64,000 nt of DNA, from positions 1 to 64,000 of the forward strand of contig QLIY01000368.1 of assembly GCA_003260075.1 (NCBI GenBank), in the 5' to 3' direction. The notes beneath the pieces are model-generated. The model was not told where the DNA came from. It searched no databases and worked only from the letters and a program-made list of their open reading frames with translations. Below are positions 11,423 through 23,870 of this stretch, one piece after another. The position numbers were made by a program, and so were the translations under genes. The DNA comes from Phallusia mammillata. Its lineage: Eukaryota > Chordata > Ascidiacea > Phlebobranchia > Ascidiidae. Within the stretch, counting starts at the first letter, position 1, and each line of letters begins with the position of its first letter.

Positions 11423-13204
11423 TTTAACAGATAGGCTGCTACAAATATTGCAAAACAAATTAAAGCAGGTTTGGGTCTGTACTATTTTTTGTCTACAAGA
11501 CGACCTAAACTTGTTGATTACAAAAGCTGTACAGCCGAATCCTTCATTAAACTTTCTGATATTATAGGTCGGTTCTTACAAATTGTATTAAAAATTGTGA
11601 CTTTGTTGGGTTCATGAGGCGTGAACAATTTTAATCACGACGCTATTATCGTTATTATGAAGTTAACGTAATTAACTCAACGTTGCCAGGGCCTTGACTG
11701 ATAGGCATTGAAGGTAATGCGACCATGCAGGTACAAAGCGGTTGGTGTTTAATGGCATGGAATATAGATGGAATTAGGACGAATCCCCCCCCCCCACTCC
11801 CCTGCTCTGGAGAGTCAGGCGAAAGGCTTCGAGGATCCCTTGGGAACCGTGGCCCTTTGGGTTGTAAGTTGTGTGACCCTTTGCGTTTATTCTAAAAGTG
11901 TCTGGCCCGCTGTGAAAAAAGTTTGGTGTCTTGCCTAATCATAAGTTAGTACGTTGTACATGTCAACATTCAAGAGATATGACCAAAACAATTGTTTTAA
12001 TAATTGATCAAAACTACCAACAGCAGATAAAATAAAATCCCTGGTTAAAATAGGGGCAGTCAGTTTCATGTAAAGGAAGATATATTCGCCTGGTGTTTGC
12101 GGCCACTTTTAAAGAAAACTGTTAGTGGTAGGAGCTTTTGTTGTGTTTTTACCCCCCCCCCCATCAAAACTACCAACAGCAGATAAAATAAAATCCCTGG
12201 TTAAAACAGGACCAGTCAGTTCGTGCAAAGGAAGATATATTCGCCTGATGTTTGCGACCACTTTTAAAGAAAACTGTTAGTGGTAGAAGCTTTTGTTGTC
12301 TTTTTTCCTAACCATTAGGTCTGTAGAGTATTTGAGCTTTGGAAATCGCCCCGTCAGTAGTCAAATTTTTCAGTTAAAACGATTATTGCCTTAAAGAAAA
12401 AATGTTACAAGTATCGGCTATATCATACATGTGTCACAATAAATCCTAATAAAAAAATTCTTAAAGTCGGTAATCTCTGCAAAAGTTTGTCTCAGTGCTA
12501 TTTTATGTTACGTAGCCTGCTGCAATTGTTGTTTTTATTTTTGTTACCTTCTTTTCATTAAGTTTAAAATTTGGCATTGTCATCCCCCCCCCCTCGGTAA
12601 TCTCTGCAAAAGTTTGTCTCAGTGCTATTTTATGTTACGTACCCTGCAATTGTTGTTTTCATTTTTGTTACCTTCTTTTCATTACGTTTAAATGTTTGAC
12701 ATTCACAATTCCACTATTTTCGCTTACAAATAATTGAACAAAACACAGTGCTCGCAAAATACTGTACGTGCTCGTACACGTTACGTTGGAAAAGATCACT
12801 ACAAACCTTAACTTTTTGTTTTGAAAAAATACATTGAGGCCCCAACTTACATGCCTGTAAATGCCTGTAACCGGTTTTACCGTCTTCTAATAATTCACAA
12901 AGTTGTCTTCGATTTGTTTATTTGGCAAACTACGTTGTTTAAGCACAATAGATTTTGAATGTTTTTAATGGCAGTTTTTGTTTAAATCGCTGTCATACAT
13001 GATAAATGCTTAAAGCGGAAAACAAAGCAAACTCACTTCACATTTTGATTCTTCGGCATTTGCATAGCAATCGCCCCCCCCCCTAATAATTCACAAAGTT
13101 GTCTTCGATTTGTTTATTTGGCAAACTACGTCGTTGAAGCTAGATTTTGAATGTTTTTAATCGCAGTTTTTGTTTAAATCGCTGTCATACATGACCCCCC
13201 CCCC
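11423..13204. other. non-coding stretch full of poly-C junctions and direct copies
   Basis: No gene is recognised. C runs at 11785-11795, 12152-12162, 12584-12593, 13074-13083 and 13195-13204 occur here; all but the first sit between near-identical direct copies, for example 12010-12151 against 12163-12300 and 12470-12583 against 12594-12715. Apparent repeat density here is probably assembly-made. Confidence 0.55.
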
Positions 13205-14690
13205 TAGATTTTGAATGTTTTTAATGGCAGTTTTTGTTTAAATCGCTGTCATGTGGTGAATGCTTAAAGCGGAAAAGAAAGCAAACTCACATCAAGTTAC
13301 GTATTTTGATTCTTCGGCATTTGCATAGCGATCACAATCGATAACGTTAAATGTTATACTAAATACTAAATTTTATTTTGCAAGAGCCCAAAAGCATTTT
13401 TTAAATAAGTAGCAAATCCAAACCTTGCCCGAGATTGGCAAGTAGCCTAACAGATCATGCAAAGTATTGATCACCGTAAGCTGCTAAAAGAGTTGCTACA
13501 ATGCCCACACCACAGGTAAGACTTATCCACAATTTGGATGAAGTTGAGGAGCTTGAGTTCATCGAAGCGCTGAAAACAAAACAATGAAAAATGATTACAA
13601 AAATGAGTAAATTATGTAAATCTGAGAACTCTTGCATTTTGAAGTCTGAAAAAAAAACACCCCAAACAACTATATATCAGGAGACAGATCTGTACATGTA
13701 GGTTGAATTTCAAATTGAATGAAAAAGAAAAACAATGGTACTTCAGTATAAACACGCAAATCGTTGAATGTGTCATGAAAAATCATCTTGGCACGCGAGC
13801 CAGAGGTTGCAGACTTCTAGTATATTGTCTAAAAATCTAACAAAGGTGCGTATTGTTTGTTTACAAATTGCTTCTATAAATGAAAAATTGATTGATTAAT
13901 AGATTTGTGCACAAATTTAAAAGTAGTTTACGTGCAAGCATCTNACAATAGATTTTGAATGTTTTTAATGGCAGTTTTTGTTTAAATTGCTGTCATACAT
14001 GATGAATGCTTAAAGCGGAAAACAAATCAAACTCACATCAAGTTACGTATTTTATTTCTTAGGCATTTGCATAGCAATCACAATCGATAACGTTAAATGT
14101 TATTCTAAATACTAAATTTTATTTTGCAAGAGCCTAAAAGCATTTTTTTAATAAGCAAATCCAAACCTTGCCCGAGATTGGCAAGTAGCCTAACAGATCA
14201 TGCAAAGTATTGATCACCATAAGCTGCTAAAAGAGTTGCTACAATGCCCACACCACAGGTAAGACTTATCCACAATTTGGATGAAGTTGAGGAGCTTGAG
14301 TTCATCGAAGCGCTGAAAACAAAACAATGAAAAATGATTACAAAAATGAGTAAATTATGTAAATCTGAGAACTCTTGCATTTTGAAGTCTGAAAAAAAAA
14401 CACCCCAAACAACTATATATCAGGAGACAGATCTGTACATGTAGGTTGAATTTCAAATTGAATGAAAAAGAAAAACAATGGTACTTCAGTATAAACACGC
14501 AAATCGTTGAATGTGTCATGAAAAATCATCTTGGCACGCGAGCCAGAGGTTGCAGACTTCTAGTATATTGTCTAAAAATCTAACAAAGGTGCGTATTGTT
14601 TGTTTACAAATTGCTTCTATAAATGAAAAATTGATTGAATAATAGATTTCTACACAAATCTAAAAGTAGTTTACACGCAAGCATCTCACA
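13205..14690. repeat. duplicated block of about 740 bp joined by a single n
   Basis: 13205-13943 and 13945-14690 are almost the same sequence, with the unknown base n at 13944 between them. Both contain the same terminal exon of the Cys-rich array gene (about 13569-13455 and 14312-14198). The single n and near-identity suggest two overlapping contigs placed end to end, not a true tandem duplication. Confidence 0.7.
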
Positions 14691-17600
14691 AGTAAATGTA
14701 AAACACGCACACAAAATTGACTGACCGGAGCCTGTAATAAATTTCTCTTTCTTGAAATTTACCTGGCAATGCCATTGGTTGTAATTATGTCGCAATTCTC
14801 CGGAAGTGTGCCGTTAAAACCACAAGGGTTGCTAATGATAACCGAAAATGATGAGAATGACCCACGGCAACATATTACGTAGGAGCTGCAAGCGACATAT
14901 ACATTGCAATCGATGTCCTGCAAATGAGATAAGAGACGTTTATCTGTGATACCACAAACTCTTTAAAGTATCGTAGTTTCGATTTTTTCAAAAATATTGT
15001 TTTCATTGACATTGGATGTTGGATCCTGCCGAAACGGCGTTTTTAATTTGAAGTGATATAATCCAATGAAACCGAAAATTCTTTGGATACAATCTTGTTG
15101 AAGTTAACTGTATTGTAAAAAAATTCCATGCTGGACTTGATAAACAGCGTAACCTGTTGGTCTATGTTTAACTCCGCAGGGATAAAAAATAAATCCAGAC
15201 ATTTTTTATGCTGCCAAGGTATTTTGAAACACAACTTGTATTTCTGGTGTTGGTTGCTCAAATCCTGACTCAAGTATTTTATTGAACGGGCAGGAAGAAA
15301 ATATCGGTCCATTAAGTGTAGTGTACTCATTAGCAAATGCTCCAGCAGAAATTTTACAAAACATTCATAAAGTAGTCATTTTGAGTTGTTTTACACGATC
15401 AGTAGCCTACACAAGAAAGAAACAATAATACAAACCGATTGACTGTCTAAAACTGGTGTGTTATCAGATCCTCCTATTTGTCTGCAATTTCGACCGGCGT
15501 TTGCATGACAAGTATTTATGGTTCCAATGCAACAGTATTCATCAATATCACAATGGGAGACTAAACCGCAGTTGTTGTCCTACAAAGAGTTTAGTAAAAT
15601 AAAACTTTTACATAATTGTTGGTAAAACTCTTTCACTTTCTAGGTTTTGTTGTTCCTACCCATCAATTTCGTTCGCCTCTCATGCCGCAAAATTTGCAAA
15701 TCGGGCCGGGTTCTAACTTTACTACCAGAGTCGTAATTTATCTTGTGTTCAGGAATATGCATACTTAATTAAAGAGTGTGGTTTGTTGCATACAATCATA
15801 GGTTCCATACGTATTATGCACACCTGTCTACAAGTTACAATCCGTAACTAAAATCCAAACGTGGTTTGAAAAAAAATCGGTTGTGGACTTAATTATCGAA
15901 AAATTGCAGCGAGTTCGACAGTTTCAGTACAGCTTGTTGTAGAACTCGGACAAAAGTTGTAATGAGCACCAAGATAAAAAATACTGTTTCTTACAACTGG
16001 ACTGTCATCAGATCCTTCTATTCTTCTGCAATTTCCACCGACAAATGGTTGACAAGTATTGATGATACCATTGCAGCAATAGTCACCAATATTACAATGG
16101 GCGGTTGCACCACAGTTGTTGTCCTACAAAAAGTGGTACAATGTAATTTTTACAAAATTACAATAAGATTAGTCAAAGCTGTCAGTTATGTTTGTTCCGA
16201 TAAAGGTTTTCTGCAAATAAATTTAACGACATGTTGCTACCCACACATATTTTGGCAACCAATCAAAATGCATTGCTTACAACAGGCGTGTCATTTGGTC
16301 CTTCTATTCTTCTGCAATTCGCATTGGCAGTTGCTTGACAAGTATTAACAACTCCATTGCAGCAATACTCACCGATATCACAATGCGAGACTGAACCGCA
16401 ATTGTTGACCTACAAAAAGTGTATGCTAAAATGTAAACCCAGCACCGTAGCTTTTAACGGGTAAAAAGTTTACGAATTTAGCGTTGCAAGTTCCTAAGAA
16501 TTGCAAAGTTACACTCTTAACCACAAAAACAGAATAAAATGAATCATTATTCTGATTGAAATTTTATAAACAGCAACAACGACCGTCGGGGCTGTTTTAA
16601 AAAATACAAAAAAATGTTTCTTACAACTGGCCTGTCATCAGGTCCCACTATCATTCTGCAATTCTCATTTGCAGCCGCTTGACAAATGTTCACGATTCCG
16701 TTGCAACAATAATGACCAATATCACAATGCGACACAGCACCGCAGTTATTGACCTTTAAAACGGTACAAGTGGATAAAACTGCGTTTTAATTTATTTTCG
16801 AGCAGTTACGGCAAGTTGCAAATGAAACTTGTATTTTTTCCCTCTACCCGATTTTTACCTCAGTTCGGACCGAGAGCGATTGTATTAATCTCATAAATCA
16901 AGTTAAACTAAATAAAATAGGGCCAGCACACAAATCAAATGCCTCACTGACCAGTACTACATTGTCTGTATAGCAAAGATACATTATACGGTTAAAGTCA
17001 ATGGGGAGTTGTCGCAAAAATAAAAAAAATTATGCGATTATTGAACATGTTGTATTCTTTAAGTAGTTGTATTGCTAAACACAAGTAATCGAAGTAAAAT
17101 AGAATGATTCAGCGTAACATGCGCAGCATTATATAGGCAACGCGAAGTCATTAACATTCCACGAAAGCTATGCCACATTAGAACTTCAATAATGTAGGCT
17201 TGTTTTAAGTGGTGTTAAACTGCAACAGTGGAACTTCAGTGCCAGAGTCGTTTTTGAGTTGTTTTATACACCTAGTAAGAGCAAAACAATAATTAGTACA
17301 AACTACAAACCGATTGACTGTCTGAAACTGGCGTGTCATCAGATCCTCCTATTTGTCTGCAATTTCGGCCGCCGGTTGTATGACAAGTATTGACAAGTCC
17401 ATTGCAGCAATAATCACCAATATCACAATGAGATACAGCACCGCAGTTATTGTCCTTTAAAACGGCAAGTTTAGCAATTTTGTTCTTATTTTACCCAATA
17501 AAACCTCAAAATATTTTGAGAATTACACTAGCAAATAGTCTACAACAAACCAATAGTATATTTCATAAATTAGGCAATTCAGGAAAAAAAGGCAAGACAA

Positions 17601-20600
17601 ACTGTTGGCATAACGCTTGCGAGAGGTTGTTTATCCACCAAAATTGATGACAAAAAAAGATTTCTTACTATTGGCGTGTCATTTGGTCCTTCTATTCTTC
17701 TGCAATTCGCATCTGCAGTTGCTTGACAAATATTAACAGCTCCATTGCAGCAGTAATCTCCTATATCACAATGAGACGCAGCACCGCGGGGGGGGGGATC
17801 CTAAAAAAGTTTAGTTATTTTTAGCTAATTTTGTCAAATAAACCTTTTACGAATTTTCATACAATTCCAGCAAATACAAAACCAAGCGATAAAAAATTGA
17901 TAAATTATGTAAAACAACATGTACAAGTAAAGACAAACTAAGCATAAACGTCTCTAAAAGGGTACTTTGTTCGCCCAAATTAAGAAAAAACAAACGATTA
18001 CTTACAACTGGCGTGTCATTCGGTCCCTGTATTCTTCTGCAATTCGCATCGGCGGTTGCTTGACAAATATTAACAGCTCCATTACAACAATATTCACCAA
18101 TGGCACAATGAGATACAGCACCGCAATTATTGACCTTCAATAAAAAAGTTCTATTTTACTCGATAGCAAATACAAGGACCAATAGTATATTTTATAAACT
18201 AGGCAGTACTGCTAAATAAAAGTAAAAACTAACCAAGCATATTGCCTGTAGGGGTTGTTCATTCACCACCGCTTATATAAAAAAGAAAACATTTCTTACT
18301 ATTGGCGTGTCATTTGGTCCTTCTATTCTTCTGCAATTCGCATCTGGAGTTGCTTGACAAGTATTTACGAGTCCATTGCAGCAATAATCACCAATATCAC
18401 AATGAGATACAGCACCGCAGTTATTGTCCTTTAAAACGGCAAGTTTAGCAATTTTGTTCTTATTTTACCCAATAAAACCTCAAAATATTTTGAGAATTAC
18501 ACTAGCAAATAGTCTACAACAAACCAATAGTATATTTCATAAATTAGGCAATTCAGGAAAAAAAGGCAAGACAAACTGTTGGCATAACGCTTGCGAGAGG
18601 TTGTTTATCCACCAAAATTGATGACAAAAAAAGATTTCTTACTATTGGCGTGTCATTTGGTCCTTCTATTCTTCTGCAATTCGCATCTGGAGTTGCTTGA
18701 CAAGTATTTACGAGTCCATTGCAGCAATAATCACCAATATCACAATGAGACGCAGCACCGCAGTTATTATCCTTCAAAGAATAATTTCTAAATTACACTA
18801 GCAATTACAACAACCAATAGGATATTTAAAAAATTCGGCACCTAGGCAATACAGTTAAATAAAAGTTAAGATAAACCAAGCATATTGCCTGTAGAGGTTG
18901 TTTATCCACCGTAATTGATAATAAAAGAAAATATTTCTTACAACTGGCGTGTCATTCGGTCCTTCTATTCTTCTGCAATTCGCATCGGCGGTTGCTTGAC
19001 AAGTATATTAACAGCTCCATTGCAGCAATAATCCCCAATGGCACAATGAGACGCAGCACCGCAGTTATTGACCTTCAATAAATATTCGGTAAACACTGCA
19101 TAAGCGTTTTTCTTAAATTGTTTTCGAGCGGTTAGGGTCTCAATAAAACGCCTTATTGTACTTGCAAGATGTTTGTAATCTTAACTCTGCTGATTTTTGT
19201 GTAAGTTTAACGTGTTCAGTAATGTTTAAGGTTTTGGGAAGTAATATAACAATTTCTTTTTCCTGCAGAATTAGTGTAAGTTTATATAAAAACTTTCGAT
19301 TTCAAATTGTTATCTGCTAAAAGTGCCAAAACGTATAGAAGAGTAAAAGGTTGGAAACTTTTGATTTAAGCAAAGTATCTGTGAACGACTTTACAAACAG
19401 AAAATTACCTGATGAGATAATGATATTCAAAAAAATGGCCCAGCAATTTTTCCTAAATATTTAATAACCTAAATCCAAACCTAAACCCAATCCCATTCGA
19501 AAAGAATAGATCAAATGTTAAAACTATCGCCATGCCATTTTTTCCACGTTTAAACAGATGCCTTTTTTCTGTGCCCTTTTTTTCGGTGCCTTCTTCATAT
19601 GTCAAACTTTTCCGACACCTGACAGCATAACATAAATAAGAAAGCACCGTGATCTCTATAGTTCTCAGACAAAATCATTTTACTTACAACTGGTGTGTCA
19701 TCTGGACCTTCTATTCTTCTGCAGTTCGAATCTGCGGTTGCTTGGCAGGTGTTAACTATTCCATTGCAGCAATAATCACCAATATCACAATGGGAGACAG
19801 CGCCGCAGTTGTTGTCCTTCTAAAATTAGGTTTTCTAATCTTAACTCACCTCCTTATCCTCGGTTTAAGACAAGGTTGCACAACCTTTTCGCCACGGCGG
19901 AGGCATTACAGGCCCTTACTTTAACAACGGTCGCCAAGTGTCCCAATGTTTTTTGTCTTTTTACTTTTTTTTATCGATTTAACTTAACGCTTCGGTAATA
20001 AAATCTTAACTGCATTTTAATACACATGTTAACGGCCGCATAAATTCATCTCCACGGCTGCATGTGGCCTTACCACTGCAGGTTGTGCACCCCTGGTTTA
20101 GAAGAATATATAGTTGAATTACCCCAATTACCCACAAGTGCAACCTTTTATCCGATAACCCAATAAAAAAAAACGAAATAAGGTCAAAGTTTACAAAGTA
20201 AGCTTCTTAGAGTGCGTTGCACCACATATTTCAGATAAAAACATAAAGCAGTTATAAAAATCAAAAATGTTTTCTACCCAGTAATACGAAACAGAAACAG
20301 TGCTTGGAGGTTGCAAGAAAAGCTGGGACTAAAATAACTACAATTTTGCCTTTATTATAACTGAACAAAGATACTTACAACTGCTGTGTCATCAGATCCT
20401 TCAATTCTTCTGCAATTTCCACCAGGAGTTGATTGACAAGTATTTACAATTCCGTTGCAGCAATAGTCACCAATGTCACAGTGGGAGAAAAATCCGCAAT
20501 TATTGGCTGAAAGCAACGTTTTAAAGTGAAAAACTTGTTACTGATGCCACTGACACTTGGAACCCATGGGGGGGGGGGATTTTATTACACGTTGAAAGCA

Positions 20601-20874
20601 ACGTATTAAAGTGAAAAACTTGTTACTGATGCCACTGACACTTGGAACCCATGTTCTTTAAACCCAAATGTAATCACTGCTAACTTTGTAATAAAATAAA
20701 AAATTTTGAAATACTGATAAAAAAAATTTAATTTATGTTTTACAATTTGTAGGTTACAAATGTTATGATATAAACCAATATAACTATTTTTATCGCAAGT
20801 GTTAGATTTGCAATCAAACTTTTACCTTTGCACGCTACGAACAAAAATGTCCAAATTACAAAAATCTGCTTCAT
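14198..20874 (-). CDS. modular Cys-rich surface protein with twelve tandem one-exon repeats
   Basis: Function unknown. Exon 1 (20874-20826) is a signal peptide, MKQIFVIWTFLFVAC. Twelve module exons follow: 20506-20379, 19816-19688, 19072-18942, 18771-18643, 18428-18300, 18134-18006, about 17787-17669, 17454-17311, 16753-16625, 16409-16281, 16123-15995, 15579-15436. Typical ones are exactly 129 nt, phase 0-0, 43 residues, spaced C-x5-C-x5-CC-x6-C-x7-C, with motifs SHCDIGDYCCNG and NCRRIEGP. Two are 144 nt with an extra SDSQS-type tail. A divergent Cys-rich exon (14917-14763) and a last exon (14312-14198), Ser-rich then hydrophobic (LWISLTCGVGIVATLLAAYG), end the protein as a membrane or GPI anchor. 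Module 3 is 131 nt and frameshifts to a stop; module 7 is cut by a G10 run. Introns are short. The symmetric phase allows modules to be skipped or added without frameshift. Confidence 0.75.
17435..18664. repeat. recent internal duplication in the module array
   Basis: About 256 bp covering a module start and the following intron are identical at 17435-17690 and 18409-18664, an offset of 974 bp. Elsewhere in the array introns differ freely, so this pair reflects a recent duplication or conversion, or an assembly overlap next to the G10 run at 17788-17797. Confidence 0.7.
19871..20095. mobile_element. hAT-type MITE, about 225 bp
   Basis: The ends CAAGGTTGCACAACCT and AGGTTGTGCACCCCTG form terminal inverted repeats. 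The flanking octamers GTTTAAGA and GTTTAGAA match at six of eight positions. It sits in the intron between modules 1 and 2 of the Cys-rich array. Fragments of the same family lie near 1524-1578 and 10639-10690. Confidence 0.7.
20510..20655. other. G11 junction with duplicated flank
   Basis: G11 at 20568-20578 separates copies of the same 57-bp stretch, starting TTGAAAGCAACGT in the second copy, just upstream of module 1 of the Cys-rich array. It is interpreted as a converted gap with unmerged overlap. Confidence 0.6.
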
Positions 20875-21219
20875 GTTAAACTTTTCCTTTTTAAAATCAG
20901 TTTATTTACCAGAACTCTGGAAAACAACATTTTGGAGAAAGCAATTTTTAGCACAGACATGGTACCACAATTCTAATACTGCCACATTCTTAACGGTTCT
21001 CAACTGACGACCACAGGCCTTCTACACCGGTTGTTTTGTTATGATACAAAGCTCATTTGATTAGCGCGTGTTGTCGCCTAGCGCTGTTGCCCGTATCTAA
21101 AAACCATACAATGGTAAATTTTGACGATTTTGTGATTTGCTTGACTTGTCATCCATGGAGTGTGATTGGCGAAACCCGGGTATCGACTCGACGTGTTGTG
21201 CTTTATAGTGGTCCGAAAA

Positions 21220-21299
<80 letters not shown>

Positions 21300-22245
21300 T
21301 CGTTGCGTATGATTTGGCACTGTAAAGTGGTGAAGTTGGGTTTCAATAACAAAACGGGTTCACACCACAAATCTATTACAAAATCCCTGGATAATCTAAA
21401 AAGATTTATTGTTTGATTGGTGTTTTTTTGTCGTATTGCCTTCAATTGCTGTTTTTCGTTGTAAGCTTTTTATTGATTTGCTTTGTTTTAAAGGTGGCAG
21501 TGGCGTATAGGCAGCCGAAAATTTTCGGTGGGGTGAAATAATTTGTGGTCCAATACCATTGGCTTTGGTGACGCTAAGCATAAAATAAGTTTTTACCAAA
21601 TTAGGGTTCAACAGAACTAACAATTAAACTTTTTACTTATTTCATGTCTGCTTGAAAATAAATATTTGTGGATTTCGGCATACTACTCGGTGACAACATA
21701 TTACCTTGACAATGTTTTTATGATCTGATACAAAACCAGTCTGATTTAAAGTGTCTTATAATACAACTTCAAAATGTTGAGAGCGGCCATGGCTGTCATC
21801 ACAAGAAGTAACAAAACTTTCTTTTTACGACCGCCATAGAATTTCATGTTTAGACACATAACAGAAGTTACTGGTCTACCCGGAACAAAACCACTGCGCT
21901 TTTGTGGTCTATTTTAAGCGTTCTTTTTCGCTATATGTGCTTGCAAAAAAACTTTTGTAGGGCTTGGTATGGGAAGGGCAACTCGATTTGCAATTAAAGA
22001 ATGCTTTGTGAATAAAATGCTTTGTATCCTTTAACATAAAGTCCCCCTATTGAAGTGCTATGACCCTGGTGTTCCATTGGGAGTGTCCGATCAGGTTTGG
22101 CGGAATTGTGGTTGTCTCTTGACATTTCAAGCATCAAATCTGCGATATTTGTGCTTATTTTTTTATTTTATTTCAGGCTGTTTTGCTGATCTAATGCATG
22201 ACCCCGGGTTTTCGAGTTTGTAAATTTAATAAAACCTGTTTACAG
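20875..22245. other. intergenic, includes a G78 tract
   Basis: G78 at 21220-21297 is a probable gap. The poly-Gly and poly-Pro frames across it are artefacts. Part of the rest belongs to a dispersed repeat listed separately. No gene was recognised. Confidence 0.55.
21490..21700 (+). repeat. dispersed repeat, copy 1
   Basis: Shares several blocks in the same order with 35915-36120: CAGTGGCGTA, AAAATTTT followed by a GGG-rich stretch and AAATAATTTGT, then ATTTCATGTCTGC or a close variant, then GGATTTCGGC and GGTGACAA. This is an old interspersed element with no visible coding capacity. Confidence 0.7.
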
Positions 22246-22310
22246 AGAAATTTGAGTGCAAAGAAGGAGTGCAAATATTTCCTGCAATTCTCTAGCAGAA
22301 AACAAGTCAG
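22246..22310 (+). pseudogene. decayed copy of a SOCS exon
   Basis: This segment, with its preceding AACCTGTTTACAG acceptor-like sequence, lines up with the SOCS exon at 25159-25230 and its acceptor. It shares TTTGAGTGCAAAG-like, GCAAAT and TAGCAGA.AA.AAGTCAGG blocks. It has lost about 7 bp and changed elsewhere, and does not keep the frame. It looks like a relic of a local duplication on the same strand. Confidence 0.6.
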
Positions 22311-22472
22311 GTGGTATATTCTTGTTTCTTTACATACGTTTTGGCTTGAGGGGGCACACATTGTTTTCGTTCGTTATTTTTCTTTTTTCGCCAAAGCGAA
22401 TTTGTTCCTTCCGTTTTATCAACAAATAAATCTTTAAACCTTATTAAAACCTCATAATTAGTGGTTCATGTA

Positions 22473-22552
22473 AAACTTGACTTGTGTTCACCCTCGAAAC
22501 TTGACTTGTGTTCAACTTCACCCTCGAAACTTGACTTGTGTTCACCCTCGAC
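22473..22552. repeat. three-copy tandem repeat
   Basis: Three copies of AAACTTGACTTGTGTTCA with CACCCTCG spacers, the second lengthened by six bases. Short ORFs over it simply repeat the unit. Confidence 0.85.
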
Positions 22553-23307
22553 ACTGTGGTTGCCCAATCACACCCACCGTAGTTACAATACATTGCGTGA
22601 TAAAATACCTGCTTGGCACACGAGCAAGAACGTCCAAACAGCAAAAAACAACATATTTACGTAGAGGTTGCAATTGTTCTCCGGTCCGGATGTAGGCTAA
22701 GCTACACAAACAAACCAAAAACGGTCTGGATCTACGCAAATGTTCTGAGCCTGTCAGTAGATTTACCAGAGTTGTCAGTTGCTTTGTTAAACGCCATGTA
22801 ACTAAAAAAGCTGCCTCAAGTCGTAACGTTGTTGTTTCACGAGGCCTGAACAATTATAATGGAGAATCCATTGTGAGTTAACTATAACGTTCCTAGGTGC
22901 AGGCAATTGGTAAAAGGTTTATTGGAACCGATTGTTATCTAAATTCTAAACTTAGGTTAAAGCTGATTTCATAACTTTGTACATTTCTTCCCATGAAAAT
23001 GACTTTTAACAAACAAGATTAAGAACCAAAATGTAAAATTGATAAGTGCGTACTACCGTGAAAACCTTAAAAATGCTTAAAAAACTTTTTATAAAATGAT
23101 TTTTGCCTTTACAGTTCTTTTTTCGCCAAGTAAAATTATCAATTTGCGAAAATACAAAACCTTTGGTAAGCTTTGCAGCATGGCAATACGAAAGCAGTAC
23201 AAATGGGACAAATGAGATGTAGTTAAAATCCGAGTTTAATTAACAAAGCCAAAATAAATCTTGTCTTGCTTTATTTTTGGATCCTTTTTTGTAGACTTCA
23301 CTAAAAG

Positions 23308-23870
23308 TGTTTAGAATCAGTTTTGACAGGGGCGAAAAATTTCGTTTACTTCGTCATCTTGTTTTCAATTAACACGTCGATTGTACGAATTTATCTACAG
23401 AAACAAAATTTACTTTAAACAAAAACGTCATTTAAGTGTGTGACGTCAGTTCGCCACCTCGGCGTTCATGTTTGGTGTCATAGGCGCCGAGNTGAAAGTG
23501 TTTAGAATCAGTTTTGACAGGGGCGAAAAATTTAGGAAAAAAACTGCAATTTATGCAGATGGCTTTGTGTTAAACAATCGTAGGGAATTTAAGTTAATAT
23601 AGCGAACCGCCAGAGGAACAAATCATTTCGCTGCCTGTTGTTTAATTTGCTTGGTTTTGTTGTTTTCAAATAACGTGTATTCAAATAACAAACCTAAGTC
23701 GTTTACTTCGTCATCTTGTTTTCAATTAATACGTCGATTGTACGAATTTATCTACAGAAACAAAACTTACTTACGTCATTTAAGTGTGTGACGTCAGTTC
23801 GCCACCTCGGCGTTCATCCTTGGTGTCATAGGCGCCGAGTAGGCGGTGGCGGGGTAGCGCCGCCACTTTG
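23308..23870. other. contig overlap around a single n at 23492
   Basis: Sequence after the n (GAAAGTGTTTAGAATC...) repeats 23305-23340. Sequence from 23700 repeats 23342-23490 (TTTACTTCGTCATCTTG and onward). The arrangement suggests two overlapping contigs joined with a placeholder base. No gene was recognised between 22.3 and 25.1 kb. Confidence 0.6.

Noticed and set aside
13455..14380. Two tandem copies of the terminal exon of the Cys-rich array gene as alternative last exons
   Set aside because: The whole 740-bp surroundings are duplicated around a single n, so an unmerged contig overlap is the simpler explanation.
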